A stretch of DNA of 64,000 nt from Planctomycetota bacterium (GTDB lineage: Bacteria > Planctomycetota > B15-G4 > JADJEK01), in contig JADJEK010000002.1 in assembly GCA_016709145.1 (NCBI GenBank), positions 62,001-126,000 of the forward strand, written 5' to 3'. The notes under the pieces were generated by a model. That model saw nothing but the letters and a program-made list of their open reading frames with translations, was not told where the DNA came from and searched no databases. Shown piece after piece: positions 23,971 to 31,696 of the stretch (position 1 is the stretch's first letter; each line of letters starts with the position of its first letter). The translations under genes were made by a program, and so were the position numbers.

Positions 23971-25068
23971 ATGCAGATCCCGTGCATCCGAGCGTTCGCG
24001 GTCGGTGGGTTCGCGCTCTTGGCTTCGTGCTCGGCCACGCCTTCGGCCACCGTCGATGGAACGGAGCGGTCGCTGCGCGTCGCCTCGAGCCCGCGCTTCG
24101 TCGACGCCATCGCGTCCGACGACGCGACGATCCTGGTCGACGGCGCGGTGTTCCTCCGGCGCGGGTTCGTCGAGACGGCGCGGTCGTACACCGCGCCGTT
24201 CGTGTGGACGACGCGCGTCGTGGCCGGAGACGACGACGTGCGCATGCGCTTCGGCGCGACCGAGTGCATCTGGACCGCGAACGGCGCTTTGCGCATCGAG
24301 GGCGGGCCGGCCGCGGGAGCGCGCGCCGAGGGTGCCTCAGTGGAATGGCGCGAGTGCAGCGTCGAACTGCGCGTGGTCGTGCACCGCGACGGAATGGCCG
24401 TCTACGTCGGTGGCGCGTACCGCGGCGCTTGGACCGGCGAGTTCGCTTCCGCGTCTTCGCCGATCCACATCGCCTCGGATGGGCCGTTTCACGTCGAGTC
24501 GATGACCGTCGCGACGGAGGGGCTCGGTGCCGGATTGATCGATGCGCTCGATCCCGTGAGTCGGCTCGCGCGCGGCGTTGCGACGAGCGGTGCGGCGGGC
24601 GGGTTGCGCGTCGTCGGCGAAGTCGATCCGAGGAAGGGCGACGCGCTCGAAGTCTCCGCGCCGTTCGACCTGCGGCGCGATTGGCGCCTCGACCTGTCGA
24701 TGATGCCGGGCGAGGTGACGAACTGGGGACAGATGGTCTTCGTCTGGGGCGATCGACGCGCGGGTCGCGACACGATCTGGGTGCGACAGCGCGCGCGCGG
24801 ACTCGAAGCCGGGACCTGGGGCGATCCCGACGCATACGTGGTCGCGATGCTGCCGGAGTCGAGCGAGCCGCGTTGGATCGCCGTGTCGTTGAGCTTCGAA
24901 GCACGCACGCGGCGTCTGTCGCTCGCGTTCGATGGGCGCACCGTCGCGGAGTGTCCGGCGGGATGCGCGTTCTTCGACCAGACGATGCCGGCGTGCGTCG
25001 GACAAGCGTTCGGCAACGACCAACTGTTCACGGGCCGCGTGCGCGACGTCGTGCTCGAGAACCGCTGA
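23971..25068 (+). CDS. Lipoprotein with concanavalin/LamG-like beta domains
   Basis: 365 residues. The ATG follows GGGAGGGG, and the signal peptide ends in a lipobox (ALLASCSA). Two similar beta-rich halves are seen: the first has ETARSYTAPFVWTTRV and VHRDGMAVYVGGAYRG, the second has SLSFEARTRRLSLAFDGRTV and GQAFGNDQLFTGRVRDVVLE. These fit concanavalin-like lectin/LamG folds, so carbohydrate or surface binding is possible. No catalytic motif was seen. Confidence 0.65.
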   Translation: MQIPCIRAFAVGGFALLASCSATPSATVDGTERSLRVASSPRFVDAIASDDATILVDGAVFLRRGFVETARSYTAPFVWTTRVVAGDDDVRMRFGATECIWTANGALRIEGGPAAGARAEGASVEWRECSVELRVVVHRDGMAVYVGGAYRGAWTGEFASASSPIHIASDGPFHVESMTVATEGLGAGLIDALDPVSRLARGVATSGAAGGLRVVGEVDPRKGDALEVSAPFDLRRDWRLDLSMMPGEVTNWGQMVFVWGDRRAGRDTIWVRQRARGLEAGTWGDPDAYVVAMLPESSEPRWIAVSLSFEARTRRLSLAFDGRTVAECPAGCAFFDQTMPACVGQAFGNDQLFTGRVRDVVLENR

Positions 25069-25175
25069 TCGTGCGGCGCAGCCGCTCACGCACGAGACCA
25101 CGCATCTCCATCGAGGGACGTGCGCCGTTCGTCGCCTGACATCTTCGTCATGCGCGATGGGTCGACGCGTCGACC

Positions 25176-25799
25176 GTGTGGAACGGCAAGCTCGTCGTCG
25201 GCGGCGCGTTCACGCATGCGAGTGGGCGGCCCGCGAGTCACGTCGCGATATGGAACGGCGCGGCGTGGTCGCCGCTCGGTTCGGGAACGGTGGGTGGCGT
25301 GTATCCGTACGTGCTCGCGCTCGCGAACTACTGCAGGGACTTCTTCGCCGGTGGTCTGTTCAAGTCGATCGGTGGCGTGTCGGCCGAAGGCATCGCGCGC
25401 TGGAACGGGACGGAGTGGACGCCGATGTCGATTGGCGTGTTCAACGGCGGATCGACGTCGGGCGTGTACACGCCGTCGCCGTACGGAAGCTCGCTCGCGG
25501 CAGGCGGCATCTTCGATTCCGCGGGCGGCGTGTCGGCGGGCGACGTCGCGATCTGGAACCAGCCGTACTTCGATCACGGTGTCGGTTGCGCCGGCATCGC
25601 CGGAGTGCCGGAACTGTCCGGAGTCGGAATCCCCGAAGCGAACTCGATCGCGGGATTGCACGTGGCGCACGGTCGTCCGAACAGGGCGGGGCTGCTGTTC
25701 CTCGGCTCGCAAATGCGCGCTCAGTTCTTCGGGCTCGACGCGAACGCGGCGAATGGGCAGTTCGCGGCGTCGAGCGAATTGCTGCTCGTCGTCCAGTGA
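25176..25799 (+). pseudogene. Fragment of a propeller-repeat exported protein
   Basis: 207 codons that begin in the middle of a repeat (WNGKLVVGGAFTHASG) without a signal peptide or a ribosome site. The units 'GG.F..(A/I)GG....(I/V)A.WNG..W.P(L/M)' recur, as in large secreted planctomycete propeller proteins. The end carries part of the C-terminal domain usual for such proteins (LFLGSQMRAQFFG). It is most likely the 3' remnant of a larger gene truncated at about 25135. Confidence 0.6.
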
Positions 25800-25853
25800 C
25801 CCGCGTAGGTCGTACGGCGCTACAGTCCCGGCCTCGTCGGCGGAGACTCACGC

Positions 25854-26207
25854 GTGCGCACGATCGTCCTGCTCGTCCTGTCCAACGTCTTCATGACCTA
25901 CGCCTGGTACGGGCACCTGAAGATCAAGGGCGACGCGAAGCCGTTGCTGCTGATCATCCTGACCTCGTGGCTGATCGCGTTGCCCGAGTACTGCCTCGCG
26001 GTGCCGGCGAATCGCATCGGACACGTCGAGCACGGCGGGTCGTTCACGGCGCCGCAGTTGAAGGTCATGCAAGAGGGGATCAGCCTGCTCGTGTTCCTCG
26101 GCTTCTCGATCGTCGTGCTGCGCGAAGCGCCGACGTGGCGCGACCTCGTCGGCATGGGGTTGATCTTCGCGGGCTTGGTCGTGGCGCTGTCGAACGGCGC
26201 GAAGTGA
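25854..26207 (+). CDS. DUF486 (DMT-family) small membrane protein
   Basis: 117 residues from GTG. Four hydrophobic segments and the signatures NVFMTYAWYGHLK and LPEYCLAVPANRIG match the DUF486 family, small inner-membrane proteins of the drug/metabolite transporter superfamily with no settled substrate. The length is typical of the family. It stands alone between unrelated genes. Confidence 0.88.
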   Translation: MRTIVLLVLSNVFMTYAWYGHLKIKGDAKPLLLIILTSWLIALPEYCLAVPANRIGHVEHGGSFTAPQLKVMQEGISLLVFLGFSIVVLREAPTWRDLVGMGLIFAGLVVALSNGAK

Positions 26208-26402
26208 CGAGATTTCGCGCGCGGCTTCCGGCAGCGCCGAAAAACCCGTGCTAGGTTCCGAGCAGTCGCGCGGCTTTGGCCGTCACAACGTCTCCCCGCG
26301 CGATGCGCGCTCTCTCCACGCGTCGCACTCGGGCAGGCCGAGGCGAAGTCGGCGTTCGGTGTTTTGTTCGCGGATCGCCATCCGCAGCAGACAGGAGAGC
26401 TC

Positions 26403-27053
26403 ATGCACGTCACGTTCACGATCAAGTCCGGTCGCAAGGATCCCGCGCTGGAAGCGCTGTTCTCCCGTGCGCGCATGCGCATCGAGCGACGGCTCGAGGG
26501 GACGCCGCCCGATTCGGTGACCTTGCATGCCGAAGGTTCGCTGAACCCACACTTGAAAGAGTGTTACTTCACGCTGGCACTGGCTCTGCCGTCGACGCGC
26601 TTGGCGTCGCACGGAGTCGGGGCGACGCTCGCGGCGGCGTTGCGTGATGCGACGCGCGAGCTCGTGCGCGAGCTCGACCGGCACCGCAGCCATTTGGCGC
26701 GTTCGAGCAGTACGCGAGCTGCATTCCGTGCGGCCGTCGAACGCGACGGGTTCTCCGCGTTCGACGCGTTGGAGAAGCCCGTGGTCGAGGATCCACGCGC
26801 CGAGATCGAGCAGGCCTTGCCGCAGTTGTTGCGCTTCCTGCGCGCGGAGCTGAAGCGGCATGGTCTGTGGGAGCGTCGCCCGGCCTATCGCCTCGACGTA
26901 CGCGAACTCGCCGACGAAGCGGTGCTGCATGCACTGCAGCAGCGCGCGTCGAAGCCCGAGTCCCTGACGTTCTCGCGCTTCCTGATCGGTTGCGCATACG
27001 ACGTCGTGCTCGGCGTCGAGGATCGCGCGCGCCTGCGCCACGCGGAGTCGTGA
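26403..27053 (+). CDS. Ribosome-hibernation-factor-like (RaiA/HPF) protein with a helical C-terminal extension
   Basis: 216 residues; the ATG follows AGGAGAG closely. Residues 1-100 fit the S30AE/HPF fold (MHVTFTIKSGR at the first strand, HLKECYFTLALALPSTRLAS, then AALRDATRELVRELDRHRSH), which sits in the ribosomal decoding centre and shuts down translation. The following 115 residues are helical, acidic then basic, and do not resemble the dimerisation domain of long HPF. They may be a fusion with a different function. A strong hairpin follows the stop. Confidence 0.68.
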   Translation: MHVTFTIKSGRKDPALEALFSRARMRIERRLEGTPPDSVTLHAEGSLNPHLKECYFTLALALPSTRLASHGVGATLAAALRDATRELVRELDRHRSHLARSSSTRAAFRAAVERDGFSAFDALEKPVVEDPRAEIEQALPQLLRFLRAELKRHGLWERRPAYRLDVRELADEAVLHALQQRASKPESLTFSRFLIGCAYDVVLGVEDRARLRHAES

Positions 27054-27101
27054 CGGAACGCGGAACTCTCCGGGACGACGCACGTCGTCCGCTCCCGGAA
27101 G

Positions 27102-27144
27102 CGACGAGGCCCGCCGCATTCGAGGAATGCGGCGGGCCTCGTCG
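27102..27144. terminator. 19-bp hairpin between convergent genes
   Basis: A perfect 19-bp stem (CGACGAGGCCCGCCGCATT at 27102-27120 with its complement at 27126-27144) and a 5-base loop lie between the ends of two convergent genes. There is no T-run on either strand, but position and stability suit a two-way terminator. Confidence 0.65.
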
Positions 27145-27166
27145 TGAGCGCGACCGGTCGGGTCGA

Positions 27167-28027
27167 TCAGAAATCGTCGAACGGCTCGCGGTACGAACCG
27201 CTGTCGTACTCGTCGTAGCCCTCCTCCTCGTCGTAGGCGGGCTCCTCGTCGTCGTCGAACTCACCGCCTTCGCCATCGTCCTCGACTTCGAGCGCGGAAT
27301 CGAGGTCGCCGATGTCGGCGTCGTCGAGACCCTCTTCGTCGGGCTCCGACGTCAGTGGGGGGAGACCGTCCTCGTCGACGTCCCCCTTGTTCTTGGCGGC
27401 TTCCTTCTTGCGGCTCGCGAGCTTCTCTTGGAGCGCGGCGCCGGCGGCCGACGGCCCTTTCTTGGTGGGCTTGATCGGAGGCTTGGGCGGCTTTGGCGGT
27501 GTCTTGGGTGGTGTCTTGCCGTCCGACTTCGCAGGTTTCGCGTCGGTCTTGGCGTCGGCCTTCACCGGTGTCTTCGCTGCGGCCTTCGGGTCGGCCTTGG
27601 GCGCGGGAGTCGGGGCCGGCTTCGCGGCAACGGCGGGCTTTGCCGCGGACTTCGGCTCGGCTTTCGGCGCCGGCTTCGGGGTGGCTGCGGGCTTCGCTGC
27701 CTTGCTGGCCTTGGTCGGTTGCGCCGGCTTCGCGGAGGCCTTCTTTGCAGAGGGCGCGGCGGCGGCCTTGGCCGGCTTGCCGGCCTGCGGCTTCTTCATC
27801 GGTTTCGCGATCGGCTTCGACGCGGACGGCTTCTTCGCCGGCGTGGCCTTGGCCTTCTTCTGCGATTTCGTCGGCGCGGACGCCTTCGACGCTTTCGGCG
27901 CCTTCTTCGCTGGGCGCGCGGCCTTCTTCTTTCCTGCCACTGGTTTCGAGCCTCCGCGTGGAGCGCGACCCGCCACGCTTCCGGGCGCGGTCTTCGGGTC
28001 GGCGGCGGACACTAGCGACGGCTCCAT
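27167..28027 (-). CDS. Histone-H1-like Lys/Ala/Pro-rich protein with an acidic tail
   Basis: About 286 residues (ATG at 28027; a GTG at 28012 with GGAG nine bases upstream is an equal candidate). Residues 20-210 are strings of K, A and P (KKAARPAKKAPKASKAS, PKTPPKPPKPPIKPTKK), as in bacterial H1-like nucleoid proteins. A short charged helix follows (AALQEKLASRKKEAAKNK). The last 75 residues are strongly acidic (DDADIGDLDSALEVEDDGEG). It probably binds nucleic acid through the basic part, with the tail competing. Low complexity prevents a firmer family call. Confidence 0.7.
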   Translation of the reverse strand: MEPSLVSAADPKTAPGSVAGRAPRGGSKPVAGKKKAARPAKKAPKASKASAPTKSQKKAKATPAKKPSASKPIAKPMKKPQAGKPAKAAAAPSAKKASAKPAQPTKASKAAKPAATPKPAPKAEPKSAAKPAVAAKPAPTPAPKADPKAAAKTPVKADAKTDAKPAKSDGKTPPKTPPKPPKPPIKPTKKGPSAAGAALQEKLASRKKEAAKNKGDVDEDGLPPLTSEPDEEGLDDADIGDLDSALEVEDDGEGGEFDDDEEPAYDEEEGYDEYDSGSYREPFDDF

Positions 28028-28294
28028 GCCTATGCAAGAAACGTCAACCCGTGAAATGGGCGAAAACGAAGGAGCCGATCGCGACGCATGCTCCGGCTCG
28101 GAAAACCTTTCTGGCCACGATGTTGCGAGCGTGGATCTGGGTTGGTTGCATCCGCGGCGGGTACGCGGTGTGCGCAACGCTTCGGTGCTGAAGGCGGCCG
28201 GAGCCGGCGGAGAGTCGAGTCGTCCGGCCGCTGGCCTCCATCGAGGGGGCGGTCGCGCGGCGAACGGCGAGCAAATCGGAGGGTCGATCCCACG

Positions 28295-28777
28295 GTGGCG
28301 AACGAAACGCGGAACGTCACGGGCTGGAAGTGGAGTGCCTCGGTCCTGCTCGCGGCCGCGCTCTCCGCGTGCGCGAGCGAGCCGAATCCACTCGATGCAC
28401 CCGGCATCGAATGGAGCGAGGACGAGGTTTTCCGCTACCGCGACTTCCCTGGACACGCCGCGGACGAGGTGTTCCGGATCGCGCGCGGAGTGTTGCGACT
28501 GCGATTCGCTGGCGGGTCGATGATCGAGGACGCCGCGGCCGGCAAGCTGCAAACCAGTCCGCGCGGCTTCTCGCGCATGAACCGTCGCGTGACGATGTAC
28601 GCCCAGATCAGTGCGATCGACGGCGGCGCGCGCGTCGAAGTGTTCGCGCCGATCGAGGAGATGCTCGACGATCCGCGGGAAGATCCCGAGAACCCGTGGC
28701 GCACGATCGGTCGCGACGGCCTGCTCGAGAACGTGATCCTCGAAGACGTCTACGCGGCGATCGAGACCCGCCGCTGA
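28295..28777 (+). CDS. Small lipoprotein of unknown function
   Basis: 160 residues from a GTG with GGAGGG upstream. The lipoprotein signal ends AALSACAS. The mature part reads as one alpha/beta domain (DEVFRIARGVLRLRFAGGSM, then VTMYAQISAIDGGARVEVFA), resembling small lipoproteins of the BamC/YbjP-like type, but I cannot assign it. It is divergent from the H1-like gene across 267 bases in which I saw no clear promoter. Confidence 0.65.
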   Translation: MANETRNVTGWKWSASVLLAAALSACASEPNPLDAPGIEWSEDEVFRYRDFPGHAADEVFRIARGVLRLRFAGGSMIEDAAAGKLQTSPRGFSRMNRRVTMYAQISAIDGGARVEVFAPIEEMLDDPREDPENPWRTIGRDGLLENVILEDVYAAIETRR

Positions 28778-28904
28778 TCGACGCCGCCGAGGCGGCACGT
28801 TGCACGCCCGAGGCAGTCGGCGCGGACGACGAGACGGTCCGCGAGGGAATCGGAGATTGCGCTCAAGCGCACGCTGCACCGCGTTCGAAGAGTTCTTCGA
28901 TCGC

Positions 28905-31223
28905 ATGGACGCCCACACGCCGCTCCCTCACAAACCGCGCGCCGGGCCGCGGCCCGCTGGTGGATTCGGGTCACGCAGGCAACGCCTGTCGGGTCGCCCG
29001 CTGACGGTCGTGGCGTTGTTCGGGCTCGGACTGTTGTTCGCGGCCTGGATCCTGCTGCACCGCATCGAGCACCTGATGGGGTGGGCCCATTGCATCGTCG
29101 CGATCGCGGCATGTGCGCCGTGGCTGATCACGCCGCGTACGCGCTGGCGCCGCATCGACCGACTCGATCGTCTCGGCAGTCTCGCGCTCGCGCTCGGCGT
29201 CACGCTCGGCTTCACGCGCGACTTGCTGCCCGGCGACGCCGCGACGTTGCTCGTGGTCGAACTCGGCGTCGAAGCCGTCGGTGCGATCGCGTTCGCGATG
29301 GTGTTCTACCGGCGCGCGTCGCTGGCGCGCTTGCGCCTCGGCATCGACGGCGGCGAACTGCTGAAGACCGCATGCGAATCGGTCGGAGAGCCGATCGTCG
29401 TCGTCGGTCCGGGTTGCCGCGTGCTCGAGGTCAATTGGTTCGCCGAGATCCTGTTCTCGACGCGCTTGATCGGCAAGCTCGCCTGCGAGACGCCGTACTT
29501 CACGCGCGACCGCTGCGACGGCTGCCCGGTCGCTCGCTGCTTCGACGAGCGTCGGCCCGTGTTCTTCGCGCATCGCGGTCACGACGGCAGAGCGCAGCAC
29601 GAGATCGCCGCATTCCCGGTCGTCCACGACGGTGAGTTCATCGGTCGCCAGATCCAGCGCGTCACCGACGTCGCGATCCGCACGCAGAGCGAGCGCCACC
29701 TGCGATTCCTCGCGCACGTCGTCGACGCGGTCAGGGACGCGGTGCTCGGGCTCGATCTGCGCGGCGTGGTCACCACGGCGAATGCCGAAGCCGAGCGCCT
29801 GCTCGCGGGCGCGGGCAACGCACTGGTCGGCGAAGACGCGCTCGACGTGCTGCGACTCGAACCCGGCGTCGACCGTGAACGCGTGGCGCAGTTGCTCCAG
29901 CGCCGCGAGGCCGGGCGCTTCGAACTCGCGCTGACCCTGCCCGGACGCCCGGGCACGCGTGACATGGTGGTTTCGCTGTATCCCGTCGTCGACGACGACG
30001 GTCACGCCGCGGGTGCCGCGTTGTTGATGCATGACGAGACCGAGGCGCGCGTGGCGCACGAGCGCTTGCGGCAGGCCGAGCGCCTCTCGCTGCTCGGCCG
30101 CTTCGTGTCGAGTGTCGCGCACGAACTCAACAACCCGCTGGCGGTCGTCTACGGCCGCGCTGAGCAATTCGTCACGGTCGCTCGAGCGGAGTCGGTGCCG
30201 GCCGGTCCGACCGTGCGCGCCGCGCAGGACGTCCTGGACGCGGCGGAGCGCTGCCGGCGCATCGTCGCGGGGTTGCTGCGTTACGCGCGCAAGGACGGCT
30301 CGAGTCGCGCGGTGGTCGATCTGCGCGATGTCGCGCGCGAAGCGCTCGAACTGGTGGCGCAGTTGGAACTCGCGCGGCGCTGCGGGGCTCGCGTCGAACT
30401 CCAGACCGATTCCGATCCGGTCGTCGTGCAGGGCGACGCGGTGCTGCTCGCTCAGGTCGCGACCAACTTGATCACGAACGCGTGTCATTCGATCCGTCGC
30501 GGTGGAGGGGCCGGAACGGTGAAGGTCATGGTCGCGCGCCACGGCGATCAGTGCACGCTCGAGGTGGCCGATGACGGACCCGGGCTCGATCCGGCGGCCG
30601 CGGCGCACTTGTTCGAAGCGTTCCACACCACGAAGCGCGAAGGTGAGGGCACCGGCATCGGGCTGTGGTTGTCGTTCGCGCTGGTCGAAGACCATGGCGG
30701 CTCGTTCGAGTTCCAGGAGCGGCGTCCACGCGGAGCGCTGTTCCGCGTGCGCCTGCCGGCGACGACGATGCCGCTGCCGGCCTGCGCGATCGACCCCGCG
30801 CACGAGCCGCGGCAGTCGGACGCGCCATCGCCACGCTTGGACTTGCTGGTCGTCGACGACGAGGAAGGCATCCGCGATCTGATGGACGCGCAGCTCACGC
30901 ACGCGGGACACGGCGTGACGGTCGCGGCGGGCGGGCGCGAAGGCCTCGCGCTCGCGGGGTCGGGTCGTCACTTCGACGCCGTCGTCTGCGATCGCATGAT
31001 GCCGGACCTCAGCGGCGGCGATCTCTACCGGCGCGCGATCGACGCGGTGCCCGCGCTGCGCGGACGCTTCGTGTTCGTGACCGGCGACGTGCTCGGCGAG
31101 GACGCGAACGACGTATCGCGCAGCGACGGCAACGAAGTGCTGTCGAAGCCGTTCCGCGCCGTCGATCTGCTCGCGGCCGTCGAGCGCGTCGCGCGGCGAG
31201 CCGTCGACGCTTCGGCGTCGTGA
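28905..31223 (+). CDS. Membrane-bound hybrid histidine kinase with PAS domains and a receiver domain
   Basis: 772 residues from the ATG at 28905 (weak ribosome site; an upstream start at 28800 is less likely). Four to five membrane segments lie in the first 130 residues. A PAS domain follows with a cysteine cluster (CETPYF...RCDGCPVARC), then a second PAS. The kinase core has the phospho-acceptor His in SSVAHELNNPLAV, an N box LITNACHS, G boxes DDGPGLD and GTGIGLWLS. A C-terminal receiver domain has the acidic pocket VVDDEE, the phospho-acceptor Asp in VVCDRMMPD, and the switch Lys in LSKPF. The cysteine-bearing PAS could bind a metal or sense redox. No output regulator lies adjacent. Confidence 0.87.
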   Translation: MDAHTPLPHKPRAGPRPAGGFGSRRQRLSGRPLTVVALFGLGLLFAAWILLHRIEHLMGWAHCIVAIAACAPWLITPRTRWRRIDRLDRLGSLALALGVTLGFTRDLLPGDAATLLVVELGVEAVGAIAFAMVFYRRASLARLRLGIDGGELLKTACESVGEPIVVVGPGCRVLEVNWFAEILFSTRLIGKLACETPYFTRDRCDGCPVARCFDERRPVFFAHRGHDGRAQHEIAAFPVVHDGEFIGRQIQRVTDVAIRTQSERHLRFLAHVVDAVRDAVLGLDLRGVVTTANAEAERLLAGAGNALVGEDALDVLRLEPGVDRERVAQLLQRREAGRFELALTLPGRPGTRDMVVSLYPVVDDDGHAAGAALLMHDETEARVAHERLRQAERLSLLGRFVSSVAHELNNPLAVVYGRAEQFVTVARAESVPAGPTVRAAQDVLDAAERCRRIVAGLLRYARKDGSSRAVVDLRDVAREALELVAQLELARRCGARVELQTDSDPVVVQGDAVLLAQVATNLITNACHSIRRGGGAGTVKVMVARHGDQCTLEVADDGPGLDPAAAAHLFEAFHTTKREGEGTGIGLWLSFALVEDHGGSFEFQERRPRGALFRVRLPATTMPLPACAIDPAHEPRQSDAPSPRLDLLVVDDEEGIRDLMDAQLTHAGHGVTVAAGGREGLALAGSGRHFDAVVCDRMMPDLSGGDLYRRAIDAVPALRGRFVFVTGDVLGEDANDVSRSDGNEVLSKPFRAVDLLAAVERVARRAVDASAS

Positions 31224-31306
31224 TCATCGGCGCGCACGCGGCATCGAACGCCGCGGACTTCAGGACCGTCGGACCGGTGCCGGTGCTGGCGGCCGCGGGG
31301 GCCGCG

Positions 31307-31348
31307 AAAAAGGAAGCGGGGAGACCCGACGTCGTCGAGCCTCCCCGC
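31307..31348 (-). terminator. Rho-independent terminator of a minus-strand mini-transcript
   Basis: Read on the minus strand: stem GCGGGGAG/CTCCCCGC (31348-31341 with 31323-31316), an inner stem CGAC/GTCG in the loop, then TTCCTTTTT ending at 31307. The T-run is on the minus strand only, so it ends a leftward transcript. The only thing upstream of it is the tiny ORF at 31397-31459. Confidence 0.72.
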
Positions 31349-31396
31349 GTCACGGACTGCTGCGCGCCCCGCAAGGGGCCCGCCGGCCAGCTTGCC

Positions 31397-31435
31397 CTAG
31401 GCGAGCAGCCTCCGTTGGTCGAAACAGCTACACAT
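31397..31435 (-). CDS. Twelve-residue ORF behind the extended Shine-Dalgarno site
   Basis: It encodes MCSCFDQRRLLA and a TAG; the ATG lies ten bases after AAAGGAGG. An in-frame ATG at 31457-31459 would give a 20-residue version starting before the SD. Two Cys codons near the start recall Cys-containing leader peptides, but no gene follows on this strand: a terminator comes 49 bases later. It could be a regulatory leader, a small peptide gene, or simply part of an RNA that binds the ribosome. Translation is unproven. Confidence 0.35.
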   Translation of the reverse strand: MCSCFDQRRLLA

Positions 31436-31456
31436 AGCCGGACCACCTCCTTTCAA
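31436..31456 (-). promoter_or_regulatory. Extended Shine-Dalgarno sequence complementary to the 16S rRNA 3' end
   Basis: The minus strand reads TTGAAAGGAGGTGGTCCGGC. GAAAGGAGGTG is a perfect match to the usual anti-SD tail, and pairing can continue through UCC and GC with two G-U wobbles, about 17 pairs in all. Ordinary ribosome sites use 4-7. Confidence 0.6.
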
Positions 31457-31696
31457 CATGGGGCCATCGGTCCGCGCGATCCATCACGTCGAGGTCGCCG
31501 CGAACCAGCTCCAAGCCATCGCGCCGCGTACGCGCGAACGAAGATCACCGGTTTCAGCCGATGACCGGACCGCCTTCCGCGCGAACTTCGAGGTGCTGGT
31601 TCAGTGCGCCTCGGAGCCACCGTGCGGCGGAAACGCGCCGGGCCGAGCAATACGCTAGGCTCCGCCCGTCGCCGTTTTGATGATCGGTGGAAACAC

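Larger units (their letters stand above)
31224..31696. other. Intergenic region with a minus-strand mini-transcription unit
   Basis: 473 bases between the kinase gene end and the sulfatase-fold gene. It holds, on the minus strand, an extended Shine-Dalgarno sequence, a 12-codon ORF, a small hairpin (GCCCC-TTGC-GGGGC, 31366-31379) and a terminator. No larger gene is supported on either strand, and no convincing promoter could be read. Confidence 0.6.

Noticed and set aside
27312..28523. Plus-strand frame opposite the H1-like gene
   Set aside because: It is Ala/Gly/Phe low-complexity sequence, the mirror of the K/A/P repeats, with no ribosome site.
31436..31460. The CCACCTCCTTT block as a remnant of a 16S rRNA gene end
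   Set aside because: Sequence upstream on the plus strand has no 16S similarity that I can see. The minus-strand reading with SD, ATG and terminator explains the site better.
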